Positions 1 through 5,969 of a DNA stretch of 13,840 bases are shown here, one piece after another (the first letter of the stretch is position 1; each line of letters starts with the position of its first letter). The position numbers were made by a program, and so were the translations under genes. The stretch is from Nitrososphaerota archaeon (GTDB lineage Archaea; Thermoproteota; Nitrososphaeria; Nitrososphaerales; Nitrosopumilaceae), in the NCBI GenBank assembly GCA_016126025.1, contig JAEFDA010000129.1:1-13840 (forward strand), written 5' to 3'. The notes under the pieces are model-generated. The model worked only from the letters and a program-made list of their open reading frames with translations. It was not told where the DNA came from and did not search any database.

Positions 1-107
1 CCGTGAAGCTTTTCGACATCCTCATACAGCGAATCAAACTGCCGTGGAGACATGCCGGTGAGGGCTTTAAACACCTTGGGGCTACGGATAGCCTTCTCGT
101 AGGTCAA
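1..107 (-). CDS. IS5-like (DDE_Tnp_4 type) transposase, N-terminal part, runs off the left edge
   Basis: Only the first 35 codons are in the window. They begin at a TTG at 107-105 and read LTYEKAIRSPKVFKALTGMS, followed by PRQFDSLYEDVEKLH. This resembles the N-terminal helical region of IS5-superfamily DDE transposases, in which an LTGxxxxxFxxLY segment precedes the DNA-binding and catalytic domains. It also aligns almost residue for residue with the start of the decayed transposase at 10139-11102, which supports both calls. No ATG lies in frame between the upstream TGA and this point, so TTG (or an upstream ATA) is the likely start. The IS481-like element at 165-1433 sits about 60 bp upstream and may have separated the gene from its promoter. 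The catalytic domain cannot be seen, so whether the gene is intact is unknown. Confidence 0.6.
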   Translation of the reverse strand, partial: MTYEKAIRSPKVFKALTGMSPRQFDSLYEDVEKLH

Positions 108-148
108 TATGGCCGTTTGTAGGCATCAGGTGCCAAATGAAGATGTCG

Positions 149-164
149 GCTGGGCTGTTAGGCT
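149..164. repeat. Target-site duplication of IS481-like copy 1, left
   Basis: The sequence GCTGGGCTGTTAGGCT here is identical to 1434-1449. The bases just outside the match differ on both sides, so the duplication is exactly 16 bp. It marks the insertion target. Confidence 0.85.
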
Positions 165-171
165 GTCGTAT

Positions 172-189
172 CCGGGAAGTAGTTCCGCC
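172..189. repeat. Terminal inverted repeat of IS481-like copy 1 (transposase 3' end)
   Basis: CCGGGAAGTAGTTCCGCC matches the reverse complement of 1408-1425 except for one base (G where the partner has T). Its inner edge overlaps the last base of the transposase stop codon (189-191). Confidence 0.85.
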
Positions 190-1322
190 TAGGCTTTGGC
201 ATGCAAATTCTCCCCCATCTCTTCGGTGGTTATGTCTTTTGGCGCCTGCTTGCGCACGTATGCCTCCGCAGGAGTCTCCTTGCCGTCCATAAGTGACATG
301 TGCGGCAGGCTGTTGTACCAATCGACCAGCCGTGCCACCGGATCCGTCATCCCGGCGGCATGGAACGGACCGCCTACATGGTCGCCGGGCCTGACATTCC
401 TGACGGTGTTGGATGCAGACTCGTCTTCGAAGGACTATAGGTGCCGTTCTATCTCCAGGTGGAACCGCTCCAGCTTGCCGTTCGTCTGGGGATGCCTTAC
501 GCGGGCCAGGACGTGCTTGATGCCAAGCTCAACTAGTCTGGTCTCGAACGTGGCCACGCCACGCTTTGTGTTCTCCTTTTCGTTTGCATAAAACTGCGAC
601 CCACGATCAGTGAGTATCTGGGCGGGCTTGCCGTACCTCTTGATTGCATCCTCCAGCACCCTGATTGCATGATCGGTTGTAGCCTCATCAAACACGCCAA
701 ACCCCACGACAAGCCGGGACGCGTCGTCCTGGAATGACACGAACCACTTGCCGTCGGGAAGCTGCTTGTAGTCCGTATGCCACAGGGAGTTGGAGTATCT
801 GCGCTCATAGCGTACCCATTTCTGCTGCTTTGCCTTTGCTGGTTGGTTCTCCGCAAGCTCCTCGTCCTTCAATATGCCGTGTATGACATGGTGCGAGATA
901 TGGATTCCGATGGACCTCTCGACCATCGTCTCAATCCTCACGGCCATGCGTCTGCCCTGGTTGCAGCAGGACAGCACCGCGGAGTGCTCCCTGCGGCCTG
1001 TCAGTCCCTCGACTGGCCGGCCCATCCGCGGCGGCCAGGTGATGTCTTCGGGGCGCGTGAACCTGTATCTGGACCACAGCTTTCTGACCCACCTGTCGGA
1101 CACTCCCATCGACTCTGCAATCTCGGCGCTGCCCATCTGTCCGTTGGCCTTCTGCTGCATCATCCACCTCACCTGCTCCTCGTCAAGCTTGTGTATCACC
1201 CTGATCTTTTTGCCGTTTTTGAACCTGGTCTTGATCTTTGTACGGCGGTCGTGCGACGACCCCTCCGCCTTCATTTCCACTGCGCGTGCGGATATCATGG
1301 TGTCCACGCCGCTAGTTGCCAT
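189..1322 (-). pseudogene. IS481-like DDE transposase with one nonsense codon
   Basis: The frame has 378 codons including the stop, exactly the length of the intact copy at 7143-8276, and no frameshift. It carries an N-terminal helix-turn-helix region (AEIAESMGVSDRWVRKL) and an RNase H-fold integrase core. The acidic triad is visible in WHTDYKQ, ILTDRGSQF and NGKLERFH. A TAG at 437-435 replaces the AAG lysine codon found in copy 2 (QHLKSF there, RHL-stop-SF here), about 14 residues after the catalytic glutamate. After the stop the frame still matches copy 2 to the end and finishes at the TAG at 191-189. The core is therefore complete and only the C-terminal 78 residues or so are cut off. I chose 1322 because MATSGVDT aligns with the copy 2 start and because of the TATA spacing. 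Whether the truncated protein acts is unknown. Confidence 0.88.
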
Positions 1323-1342
1323 TTCCCCCACTCCGCCGGCAG

Positions 1343-1350
1343 TATATATA
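1343..1350 (-). promoter_or_regulatory. TATA-like box of the copy 1 transposase
   Basis: On the minus strand this reads TATATATA, about 24 nt before the ATG at 1322. That fits a leaderless archaeal transcript and supports 1322 over the in-frame ATG at 1331. Confidence 0.6.
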
Positions 1351-1366
1351 GGCGGAACTACTTACC
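1351..1366. repeat. Second, subterminal copy of the terminal-repeat motif in IS481-like copy 1
   Basis: GGCGGAACTACTTACC repeats the outer end motif 57 bp further in and in the same orientation. It directly abuts the TATA-like box of the transposase gene. Copy 2 has the same arrangement at 7100-7115. Confidence 0.8.
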
Positions 1367-1407
1367 ACGATGGCACTTGACAGGGCCACATACAGGCACG
1401 CATTAGG

Positions 1408-1425
1408 GGCGGAACTACTTACCGG
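1408..1425. repeat. Terminal inverted repeat of IS481-like copy 1 (transposase 5' end)
   Basis: GGCGGAACTACTTACCGG pairs with 172-189 and matches the ends of copy 2 (7035-7052 and 8276-8293) apart from the innermost base. Confidence 0.85.
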
Positions 1426-1433
1426 ACAAGTCA

Positions 1434-1449
1434 GCTGGGCTGTTAGGCT
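1434..1449. repeat. Target-site duplication of IS481-like copy 1, right
   Basis: Identical 16-bp partner of 149-164. It starts 8 bases beyond the outer inverted repeat. Confidence 0.85.
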
Positions 1450-1711
1450 AATTTCGGATTAAGTCTACTGACTTGCGCCCGGTTCGACCGTAGCACTAGT
1501 GAGATCGCATGGCAGGGATCGGCTGGATGCGGTCAGGTCCTTGGCAGACCGTCTAATTCGGATCCGATAGTGCTAGGGCGTATAGGGTGCAGTATGGACA
1601 AGGCGAACGGGATGATACGACCGGAAACATCATACGGCTTGAGTGGAGTGGAAACTGAGGTTAGGCTTTACGGAATGGAAATGCAAGTCGGAGTGGAAAT
1701 AGTGGTCACAT

Positions 1712-1738
1712 GACTGTCAGGCCACTTTTTTGACAGTC
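1712..1738. other. Inverted repeat (possible hairpin) upstream of the GHKL-nuclease gene
   Basis: GACTGTCA (1712-1719) and TGACAGTC (1731-1738) are perfect 8-bp arms around an 11-nt spacer containing a T-run. It lies about 45 bp upstream of the TATA-like box, so it could be an operator or the end of an upstream transcript. Function unknown. Confidence 0.45.
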
Positions 1739-1782
1739 CATCCTAGGTCACCAGTTTTTGATATCTTCTTCGCGCAGCTAAA

Positions 1783-1789
1783 CTTATTT
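1783..1789 (+). promoter_or_regulatory. TATA-like box of the GHKL-nuclease gene
   Basis: CTTATTT lies about 29 nt before the ATG at 1816, the usual archaeal spacing for a leaderless transcript. No Shine-Dalgarno sequence precedes the ATG. Confidence 0.5.
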
Positions 1790-1815
1790 GGCCTCCCGAA
1801 AGTCACATCTCGAAG

Positions 1816-3684
1816 ATGGCTGCGGATCACGAGCCTTTGGAAATGAGAATCGAGCTTACGGTCATTGAGGATCTTGGTATAAAGCTGTACGGGACACTCC
1901 CGCCAGTAATCTCTGAGATGGTCGCCAATGCGTGGGATGCCGATGCATCATTTGTCGAAATAACGTTGGAGGAAGACGCTATTGATGCCGATTCCACGAT
2001 AGTGGTAAGGGATGACGGACACGGCATGTCGTACGAGGACATTCAGGAGAAGTATTTGAGTGTGGGAAGAAAAAGGCGGGTCAAGGAAGGCACCGACCTC
2101 ACGGTCGGGGGACGAAGAGTCATGGGTAGAAAGGGCATAGGCAAGCTGTCCGTCTTCGGCATAGCCAAAAGGGTTCAAGTCAGGACAGTTAGCTCTAAAA
2201 AAGCGAGTGTTTTTCAGATGGATCTGGGCGACCTGCTGAGCGAGGCCCAAGAGAGCGGGACATACAAACCAAGGACAATATCAGCTGACGTAGACGCAGA
2301 CGAGGGCGATGGGACAACCGTTACGCTGACCCACCTCACCAGAAAGAACCGCATTAGTGTGCAATCCATCCGAAGGGGGATAGCTAAGCACTTCTCCGTC
2401 ATTGGAGACGGCTTTCGCGTGTCTGTCAACGGAGAGCCGATCTCGCACTCTGACAAGTTCAGGGAGAGCGACTGGGAAGTACGACATACAATAAACGAGC
2501 CGCTGATAGAGGACAAGCCTGAATGGGTTGTGTCGGGATGGATCGGGGCGACGAGCCAGCCCCTCGACGAGGAGGATCGTGGGGTAACCATAACCGCGAG
2601 AGGGAAACTCATCCAAAGCCCGACAATGTTCGGGATCAAAAGCGGCAAAAAATTTTCCTACTCGTACTTGGCGGGTGAGATCAGGGCAGAGTTTTTTGAC
2701 GAGCAGGAAGACCACATTGCAACCAACCGCCAGTCTTTGATATGGGACACTCCTCAGGGGGCAGCTCTAATGGAATGGGGAGCAGCCAAGCTTGGAGAGA
2801 TATCAGCAGAGCTGGTTGAGAAAAGAAAAGCCGCCCGCGAGAAGGCCATAAGGGAAGATCCCGAGATCAGTAGCTGGCTTGCCACTCTGAAGGGACACGA
2901 AGTAAAAGTAGCGAACAAGATTATACGAATCGTCACGTCGGACGAAAAGACTGGCGATGTAGAGCGGAAGGAGCTTGTGCGCTATGCCAGGGCGTCCTTT
3001 GAGCAGTCTGCCTTCTTGGAGATGGTGAGCACACTGGACGAGCATCCGGATCCGGCCGCCATGCTGGATCTGTTCAAGGAGTGCAACGTAGTCGAGGCTC
3101 GCGAAATGGAGAGAATCGTGATGGGAAGGCTGGAGGCCATAAAGCGCTTGGTCAGATTTGTGGACGAGAACGCTAAGGAAGTTCCGACGTTGCATGACTA
3201 CTTCAAAGATTCTCCGTGGATGCTGGAGCCGACCTGGACGCAATGGCAGCACGAAAAGCATTTTTCAGATCTGCTCAAGGATAATTTTCCCGACGAGGAG
3301 TTGGAGGAGACCGATCGACGGATAGATTTCTTGTCCATAGGGGTGGGAGACACCGTCCATGTAGTGGAACTGAAGCGGCCGGGTTACCGGGTGAAGGACA
3401 GGGATCTTGTGCAGCTGACCAAATACGTAGGGTTTGTCAAGGACCGCCTCGGAAACGTTCATGGAAGAGGATATGCGGATGCTGCTGGGTATCTCGTGGT
3501 AGGAAAAAGATCTACCGATTCGGGCACACGAGAATTTGTCCAGATGGCCGAGAAGTCAAGGCAGTACATTAAGACGTATGAAGATCTTATTACCGACGCG
3601 CGTAGGCTTCACCGGGACTTTGAGGAAAAGCTGGAAGAGTTCGAGAAGGCCCGTCTCCAAGCCCACGCGGAACAACAGGCGTAA
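1816..3684 (+). CDS. GHKL/MORC-like ATPase fused to a Shedu-like PD-(D/E)XK nuclease domain (candidate defence protein)
   Basis: A 622-residue protein with no signal peptide or membrane segment. Residues about 15-200 form a Bergerat-fold ATPase: the N-box EMVANAWDAD holds E34, N38 and D41; DDGHGM (66-71) binds adenine; GRKGIGK (104-110) is the flexible ATP lid; GTTVTLTHL (from 166) closes the fold. A middle section (about 200-300) looks like the transducer part of MutL/MORC-type proteins. Near the C-terminus, RIDFLSIGV, HVVELKRPG and LVQLTKYVGF give D504, E518, K520 and Q533, the pattern of PD-(D/E)XK nucleases; the VVELKRP core is typical of DUF4263 (Shedu). The last 45 residues are charged and probably coiled coil. 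MORC-like GHKL ATPases are known near restriction systems, and Shedu is a nuclease defence gene. The neighbours here are CBASS and restriction-modification. The domains are well supported; the defence role is inferred. It appears to be transcribed alone. Confidence 0.85.
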   Translation: MAADHEPLEMRIELTVIEDLGIKLYGTLPPVISEMVANAWDADASFVEITLEEDAIDADSTIVVRDDGHGMSYEDIQEKYLSVGRKRRVKEGTDLTVGGRRVMGRKGIGKLSVFGIAKRVQVRTVSSKKASVFQMDLGDLLSEAQESGTYKPRTISADVDADEGDGTTVTLTHLTRKNRISVQSIRRGIAKHFSVIGDGFRVSVNGEPISHSDKFRESDWEVRHTINEPLIEDKPEWVVSGWIGATSQPLDEEDRGVTITARGKLIQSPTMFGIKSGKKFSYSYLAGEIRAEFFDEQEDHIATNRQSLIWDTPQGAALMEWGAAKLGEISAELVEKRKAAREKAIREDPEISSWLATLKGHEVKVANKIIRIVTSDEKTGDVERKELVRYARASFEQSAFLEMVSTLDEHPDPAAMLDLFKECNVVEAREMERIVMGRLEAIKRLVRFVDENAKEVPTLHDYFKDSPWMLEPTWTQWQHEKHFSDLLKDNFPDEELEETDRRIDFLSIGVGDTVHVVELKRPGYRVKDRDLVQLTKYVGFVKDRLGNVHGRGYADAAGYLVVGKRSTDSGTREFVQMAEKSRQYIKTYEDLITDARRLHRDFEEKLEEFEKARLQAHAEQQA

Positions 3685-3832
3685 CGCACCTGGTCAGGCC
3701 GCGACGTGGGGCGCTATGACCTCCTAGCTCTCTAGCCATCAACGGCGGCACGGCATTACCTATAGCGCCGACTAAAAGTTCGTTCAGACTGAGGCTTTAA
3801 ATCGAAACCAATAATGATCCCCTGTTATACTA

Positions 3833-4231
3833 GTGCGTAGTACTCAGGTGATTCCAATATTTTTCTTAATGGCATCCCAGCGTCGTACCGGCCCAGAAAT
3901 ATTGGATCCATCTGCATTTCACTATGTACAGCCCGTGGATGCTGGCACGCTTCATCACTGGCAGACGGACCGGCACAGCTGGCGGCCGCTTGCCGTTGCC
4001 TCTGTACCTATTTGTGTAGCATATGCGGGCCATGCTGACCAAAGAGGCCCGCTCTGGCAGTCCGCCCTACTAGGCATCTCCAGTATTGAGGCCATATATG
4101 GCCGGATACGCTCCGTAGCTGGTCCCCGTCCTGCCCCGTTCGTTGCCCACGCCGTCGCGCGCGGCCATGCCGTACGGAGCCGCGCCATATGTCGGACCGC
4201 GGCGCGGGCGCCAGCCGCCCGTGCCGTATAG
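3833..4231 (+). CDS. Doubtful open reading frame, unknown product
   Basis: This 132-codon frame starts at a GTG (3833), with another in-frame start (ATG) at codon 13. I recognise no family and see no membrane segment or motif. A GCTTTAAAT sequence at 3794-3802 lies about 35 nt upstream and could be a TATA box. Against it, the second half is rich in Ala, Arg and Pro, as expected of chance frames in GC-rich DNA, and a similarly long frame exists on the opposite strand at 3955-4278. It is listed only because it is the longest frame in the spacer. Confidence 0.15.
   Translation: MRSTQVIPIFFLMASQRRTGPEILDPSAFHYVQPVDAGTLHHWQTDRHSWRPLAVASVPICVAYAGHADQRGPLWQSALLGISSIEAIYGRIRSVAGPRPAPFVAHAVARGHAVRSRAICRTAARAPAARAV
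4090..4103. repeat. 14-bp perfect palindrome
   Basis: GGCCATATATGGCC reads the same on both strands and has an AT-rich centre. It could be a protein-binding site or chance; no gene starts next to it. Confidence 0.4.
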
Positions 4232-4363
4232 TCATCCCGTCCCCTGCATGTTTGGCCGCCCCGCATGGTACCGATCATTAATCAGCTAGCTTGGGCCCGA
4301 GTCCATACGCCCAGCGTGGGTATCACAAATAAAATAGGAGAATACCACATTTGCATCCCTAAG

Positions 4364-4376
4364 TATATTTATAAGG
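4364..4376 (+). promoter_or_regulatory. TATA box of the CBASS operon
   Basis: TATATTTATAAGG lies about 28 nt before the ATG at 4399, placing the transcript start at or just before that codon. An ATG at 4389 in another frame runs only briefly before a stop. The second CBASS gene has no box of its own, so one promoter probably serves both. Confidence 0.65.
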
Positions 4377-4398
4377 TGTAGTCCAAATATGGGAAAAG

Positions 4399-5274
4399 AT
4401 GGCCATCCCAGAATCGCAGCTAAGCCAGTGGTCCAGTCATTGGTCCCAAGCCAGTTCCAAACAGACACACAAAGTCATAAGGACAGCTCTTGAATCCTAT
4501 TCTTGGCCCAAACAGTTGACCTATGATTTTTTCCTGCAGGGTTCCTATAGCAACAACACCAACACCCGGGGTGACAGTGACGTAGACGTGATCTTGAAAC
4601 TTAACCATGCTTTTTACCACGATTGTAGTGCATTATCCCCAGACGACCAGTCTGAACTAGAGAAATTGTTCCAATCTGCAACATACGGATGGTGGGACTT
4701 CAGGAGAGAGGCGCTTGCCGCACTCAAGAATGAATTCGCTGCATTCGTAGAGCCGGGCAATAAATCCATCAAACTAAAAGCTAATCCGCCCAGACTGGCA
4801 GCCGACGTAGTCGTCTGCCTAGAGTATCGCAGGTATATCTCGTTGAATTCATTTGTGGAAGGGATTACCTTCTATGCTCCACAAGATAAGCGCTGGGTAG
4901 TTAATTATCCCAAGGAGCATCGCAAGAACGGTGTGGCAAAGAGCAAACGCACCAATGACCGATACAAGCGAACAGTTCGGATGTTAAAGAATGCTCGGAA
5001 TTATTTAGTGGATACAAAACAAATTAGTCACAACCTTGCCCCATCTTATTTTTTGGAGTGTCTCATATACAACGCCCCAGACAATGCGTTCAAAGATAGT
5101 CTACAAGACACTTATTGTTCTATCATCAACTGGCTGAACCGCGATGACATCAGCAAGGCCGTTTGTCAGAACTACCAGCAGTATCTATTTGGCACAAGTG
5201 CGGAGCAGTGGTCTCTTAATGCCGCTAGGACACTCTCCGACTACCTCGAAATGTTGTGGAAGAGCTGGGACTGA
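4399..5274 (+). CDS. CBASS CD-NTase (cGAS/DncV-like nucleotidyltransferase)
   Basis: A 291-residue protein that should make a cyclic oligonucleotide signal after phage sensing. The nucleotidyltransferase core is plain: GSYSNNTNTRGDSDVDV (residues 48-64) carries the Gly-Ser activation motif and the metal-binding pair D61 and D63, and RLAADVVVC (132-140) supplies the third acid, D136. Further on, YPKEHRKNGVAKSKRT and RYKRTVRMLKNAR match the conserved alpha-helical region of CD-NTases that follows the core and helps bind nucleotides. Length is near the family's usual size. There is no membrane segment, so the enzyme is cytosolic. The next gene, 10 nt downstream, is a Cap15-like effector; that pairing separates this call from other nucleotidyltransferases such as CCA-adding or 2'-5' oligoadenylate enzymes. 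No Cap2/Cap3 or HORMA/TRIP13 genes are present, so this would be a minimal type I system. Clade and product are not assigned. Confidence 0.88.
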   Translation: MAIPESQLSQWSSHWSQASSKQTHKVIRTALESYSWPKQLTYDFFLQGSYSNNTNTRGDSDVDVILKLNHAFYHDCSALSPDDQSELEKLFQSATYGWWDFRREALAALKNEFAAFVEPGNKSIKLKANPPRLAADVVVCLEYRRYISLNSFVEGITFYAPQDKRWVVNYPKEHRKNGVAKSKRTNDRYKRTVRMLKNARNYLVDTKQISHNLAPSYFLECLIYNAPDNAFKDSLQDTYCSIINWLNRDDISKAVCQNYQQYLFGTSAEQWSLNAARTLSDYLEMLWKSWD

Positions 5275-5284
5275 CTCATACGGC

Positions 5285-5863
5285 ATGAACTCTTACAACC
5301 CAAACGGTAGTGAAAAAGTGGTCGTTATTTTATTGATGGTAAGTGTGTCGTTGGCCGGACTTATCCATGCCGGGCTGGATGCCGCCAATCTTGATCTCCA
5401 ATGGTTGATAAGTGTGCCTTCGGTTGCCATAATATACGGGATACTCTACTATGCATTTGAGCACCATGTCTGGAAATGGCGCTGGCTAAGAAAGCTTAAA
5501 CTTGTTACAGTACCTAACCTAAACGGAAGGTGGGATGGTCAGATTAAATCATCGTATGCTTCCAACGGCCAAGATCACCAGATATCTGTTACCATAACAC
5601 AACAGTGGTCTAAAATATTGGTCCGGCTTGAGGCCAAGGAATCTAACTCCAAAAGTATTGCGGCTAGTTTTCTGATGGATGATCCTTCGTCACCAGAACT
5701 GGTGTATGTCTATGATAACGAACCCGGAACGTGGGCTCCAGAATCTATGCATATTCATGGCGGCACAGCAAGGCTGAGACTTACTGGCTCTGTCCTGCAG
5801 GGGAAATACTACACCGGGCAGGAACGACGAACCGTTGGTGAGATCAAGCTAAAAAAGGCATGA
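5285..5863 (+). CDS. cap15: Cap15-like CBASS effector (two membrane helices plus cyclic-nucleotide-sensing beta-barrel)
   Basis: A 192-residue protein. The first 10 residues are followed by two hydrophobic helices (about 11-30 and 39-59) and a short basic/aromatic link (HVWKWRWLRKLK). From about residue 73 the protein is strand-rich: LNGRWDGQI (79-87), QISVTITQQWSKILVRLE (99-116), and later alternating strands ending in GEIKLKK. Two transmembrane helices followed by a small beta-barrel opening with an LNGxWxG motif are the hallmarks of Cap15. This family oligomerises in the membrane when its barrel binds a cyclic dinucleotide and so disrupts the membrane. The gene starts 10 nt after the CD-NTase stop. 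The frame is open for 47 codons further upstream, but that would overlap the CD-NTase, so I take the ATG at 5285. A T-run at 5896 probably ends the transcript. How such an effector acts in ether-lipid membranes is an open question. Confidence 0.82.
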   Translation: MNSYNPNGSEKVVVILLMVSVSLAGLIHAGLDAANLDLQWLISVPSVAIIYGILYYAFEHHVWKWRWLRKLKLVTVPNLNGRWDGQIKSSYASNGQDHQISVTITQQWSKILVRLEAKESNSKSIAASFLMDDPSSPELVYVYDNEPGTWAPESMHIHGGTARLRLTGSVLQGKYYTGQERRTVGEIKLKKA

Positions 5864-5895
5864 CGATCAGATTCTGCTGTAAAGTTGCCGGGTTG

Positions 5896-5903
5896 TTTTT
5901 TTT
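5896..5903 (+). terminator. Oligo-T terminator of the CBASS operon
   Basis: Eight consecutive T's, 33 nt after the Cap15 stop. Archaeal RNA polymerase terminates at such T-runs. They lie before the IS630 element and so belong to the original locus. Confidence 0.6.
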
Positions 5904-5937
5904 GCGTATGTACCAAGGCTCTCAACCATGCAGGCTA

Positions 5938-5965
5938 TAGTTGGGATCATAAATAACTCCACAAT
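5938..5965. repeat. Left terminal inverted repeat of the IS630 element
   Basis: Aligned without gaps to the reverse complement of 8303-8330, it matches at about three quarters of positions, including GTT, GGATCA, TAAC and CC blocks. It begins just after a TA. Confidence 0.72.
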
Positions 5966-5969
5966 AATT

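Larger units (their letters stand above)
165..1433 (-). mobile_element. IS481-like insertion sequence, copy 1 (about 1.27 kb)
   Basis: The element holds one transposase reading frame, 189-1322 on the minus strand. It is bounded by 18-bp inverted repeats (172-189 and 1408-1425, one internal difference) and by perfect 16-bp direct repeats outside them (149-164 and 1434-1449). The 7-8 bases between repeat and duplication are partly shared with copy 2: the transposase-start end carries the same ACAAGTC (read outward) in both copies. I therefore count those bases as part of the element. The transposase is clearly divergent from that of copy 2, so the copies are related isoforms and not a recent duplication. 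The single gene carries a nonsense codon. Confidence 0.88.
1450..1815. other. Non-coding spacer between IS481-like copy 1 and the GHKL-nuclease gene
   Basis: I see no credible reading frame in these 366 bases. They contain three loose repeats of a GGA(G/A)TGGAAA motif between about 1640 and 1702, an 8-bp hairpin at 1712-1738, and the promoter of the next gene. A GATGATA followed by CTGA at about 1611-1657 recalls C/D-box RNA motifs but is too weak to call. Confidence 0.6.
3685..4398. other. Gene-poor 714-bp region between the GHKL-nuclease gene and CBASS
   Basis: No recognisable gene. It holds a GTG-initiated 132-codon frame (3833-4231) of doubtful reality, a distant pair of 8-bp arms (GGCGCTAT at 3710-3717, ATAGCGCC at 3762-3769), a perfect 14-bp palindrome at 4090-4103, and a very GC-rich stretch around 4130-4225. 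The CBASS promoter is at its right end. Confidence 0.55.

Noticed and set aside
196..591. Plus-strand 131-codon frame within IS481-like copy 1
   Set aside because: Antisense shadow of the transposase; copy 2 shows the same shadow frame at 7976-8233.
1480..1500. GGTTCGACC resembling a tRNA T-arm
   Set aside because: No acceptor, D-arm or anticodon stems can be built around it; no tRNA was found anywhere in the window.
1611..1657. C/D-box-like small RNA (GATGATA followed by CTGA)
   Set aside because: The C box is imperfect, no clear internal C'/D' pair is visible, and no guide target could be checked.
1640..1702. CRISPR-like repeat series
   Set aside because: Only three short imperfect repeats with unequal spacing; no cas genes in the window.
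3955..4278. Minus-strand 107-codon frame in the gap before CBASS
   Set aside because: Ala/Arg-rich, no domain, no promoter; typical of chance frames in GC-rich DNA.
5144..5284. Upstream extension of the Cap15 frame by 47 codons
   Set aside because: It overlaps the CD-NTase coding sequence and adds no family-like sequence; the ATG at 5285 fits the two-helix N-terminus.
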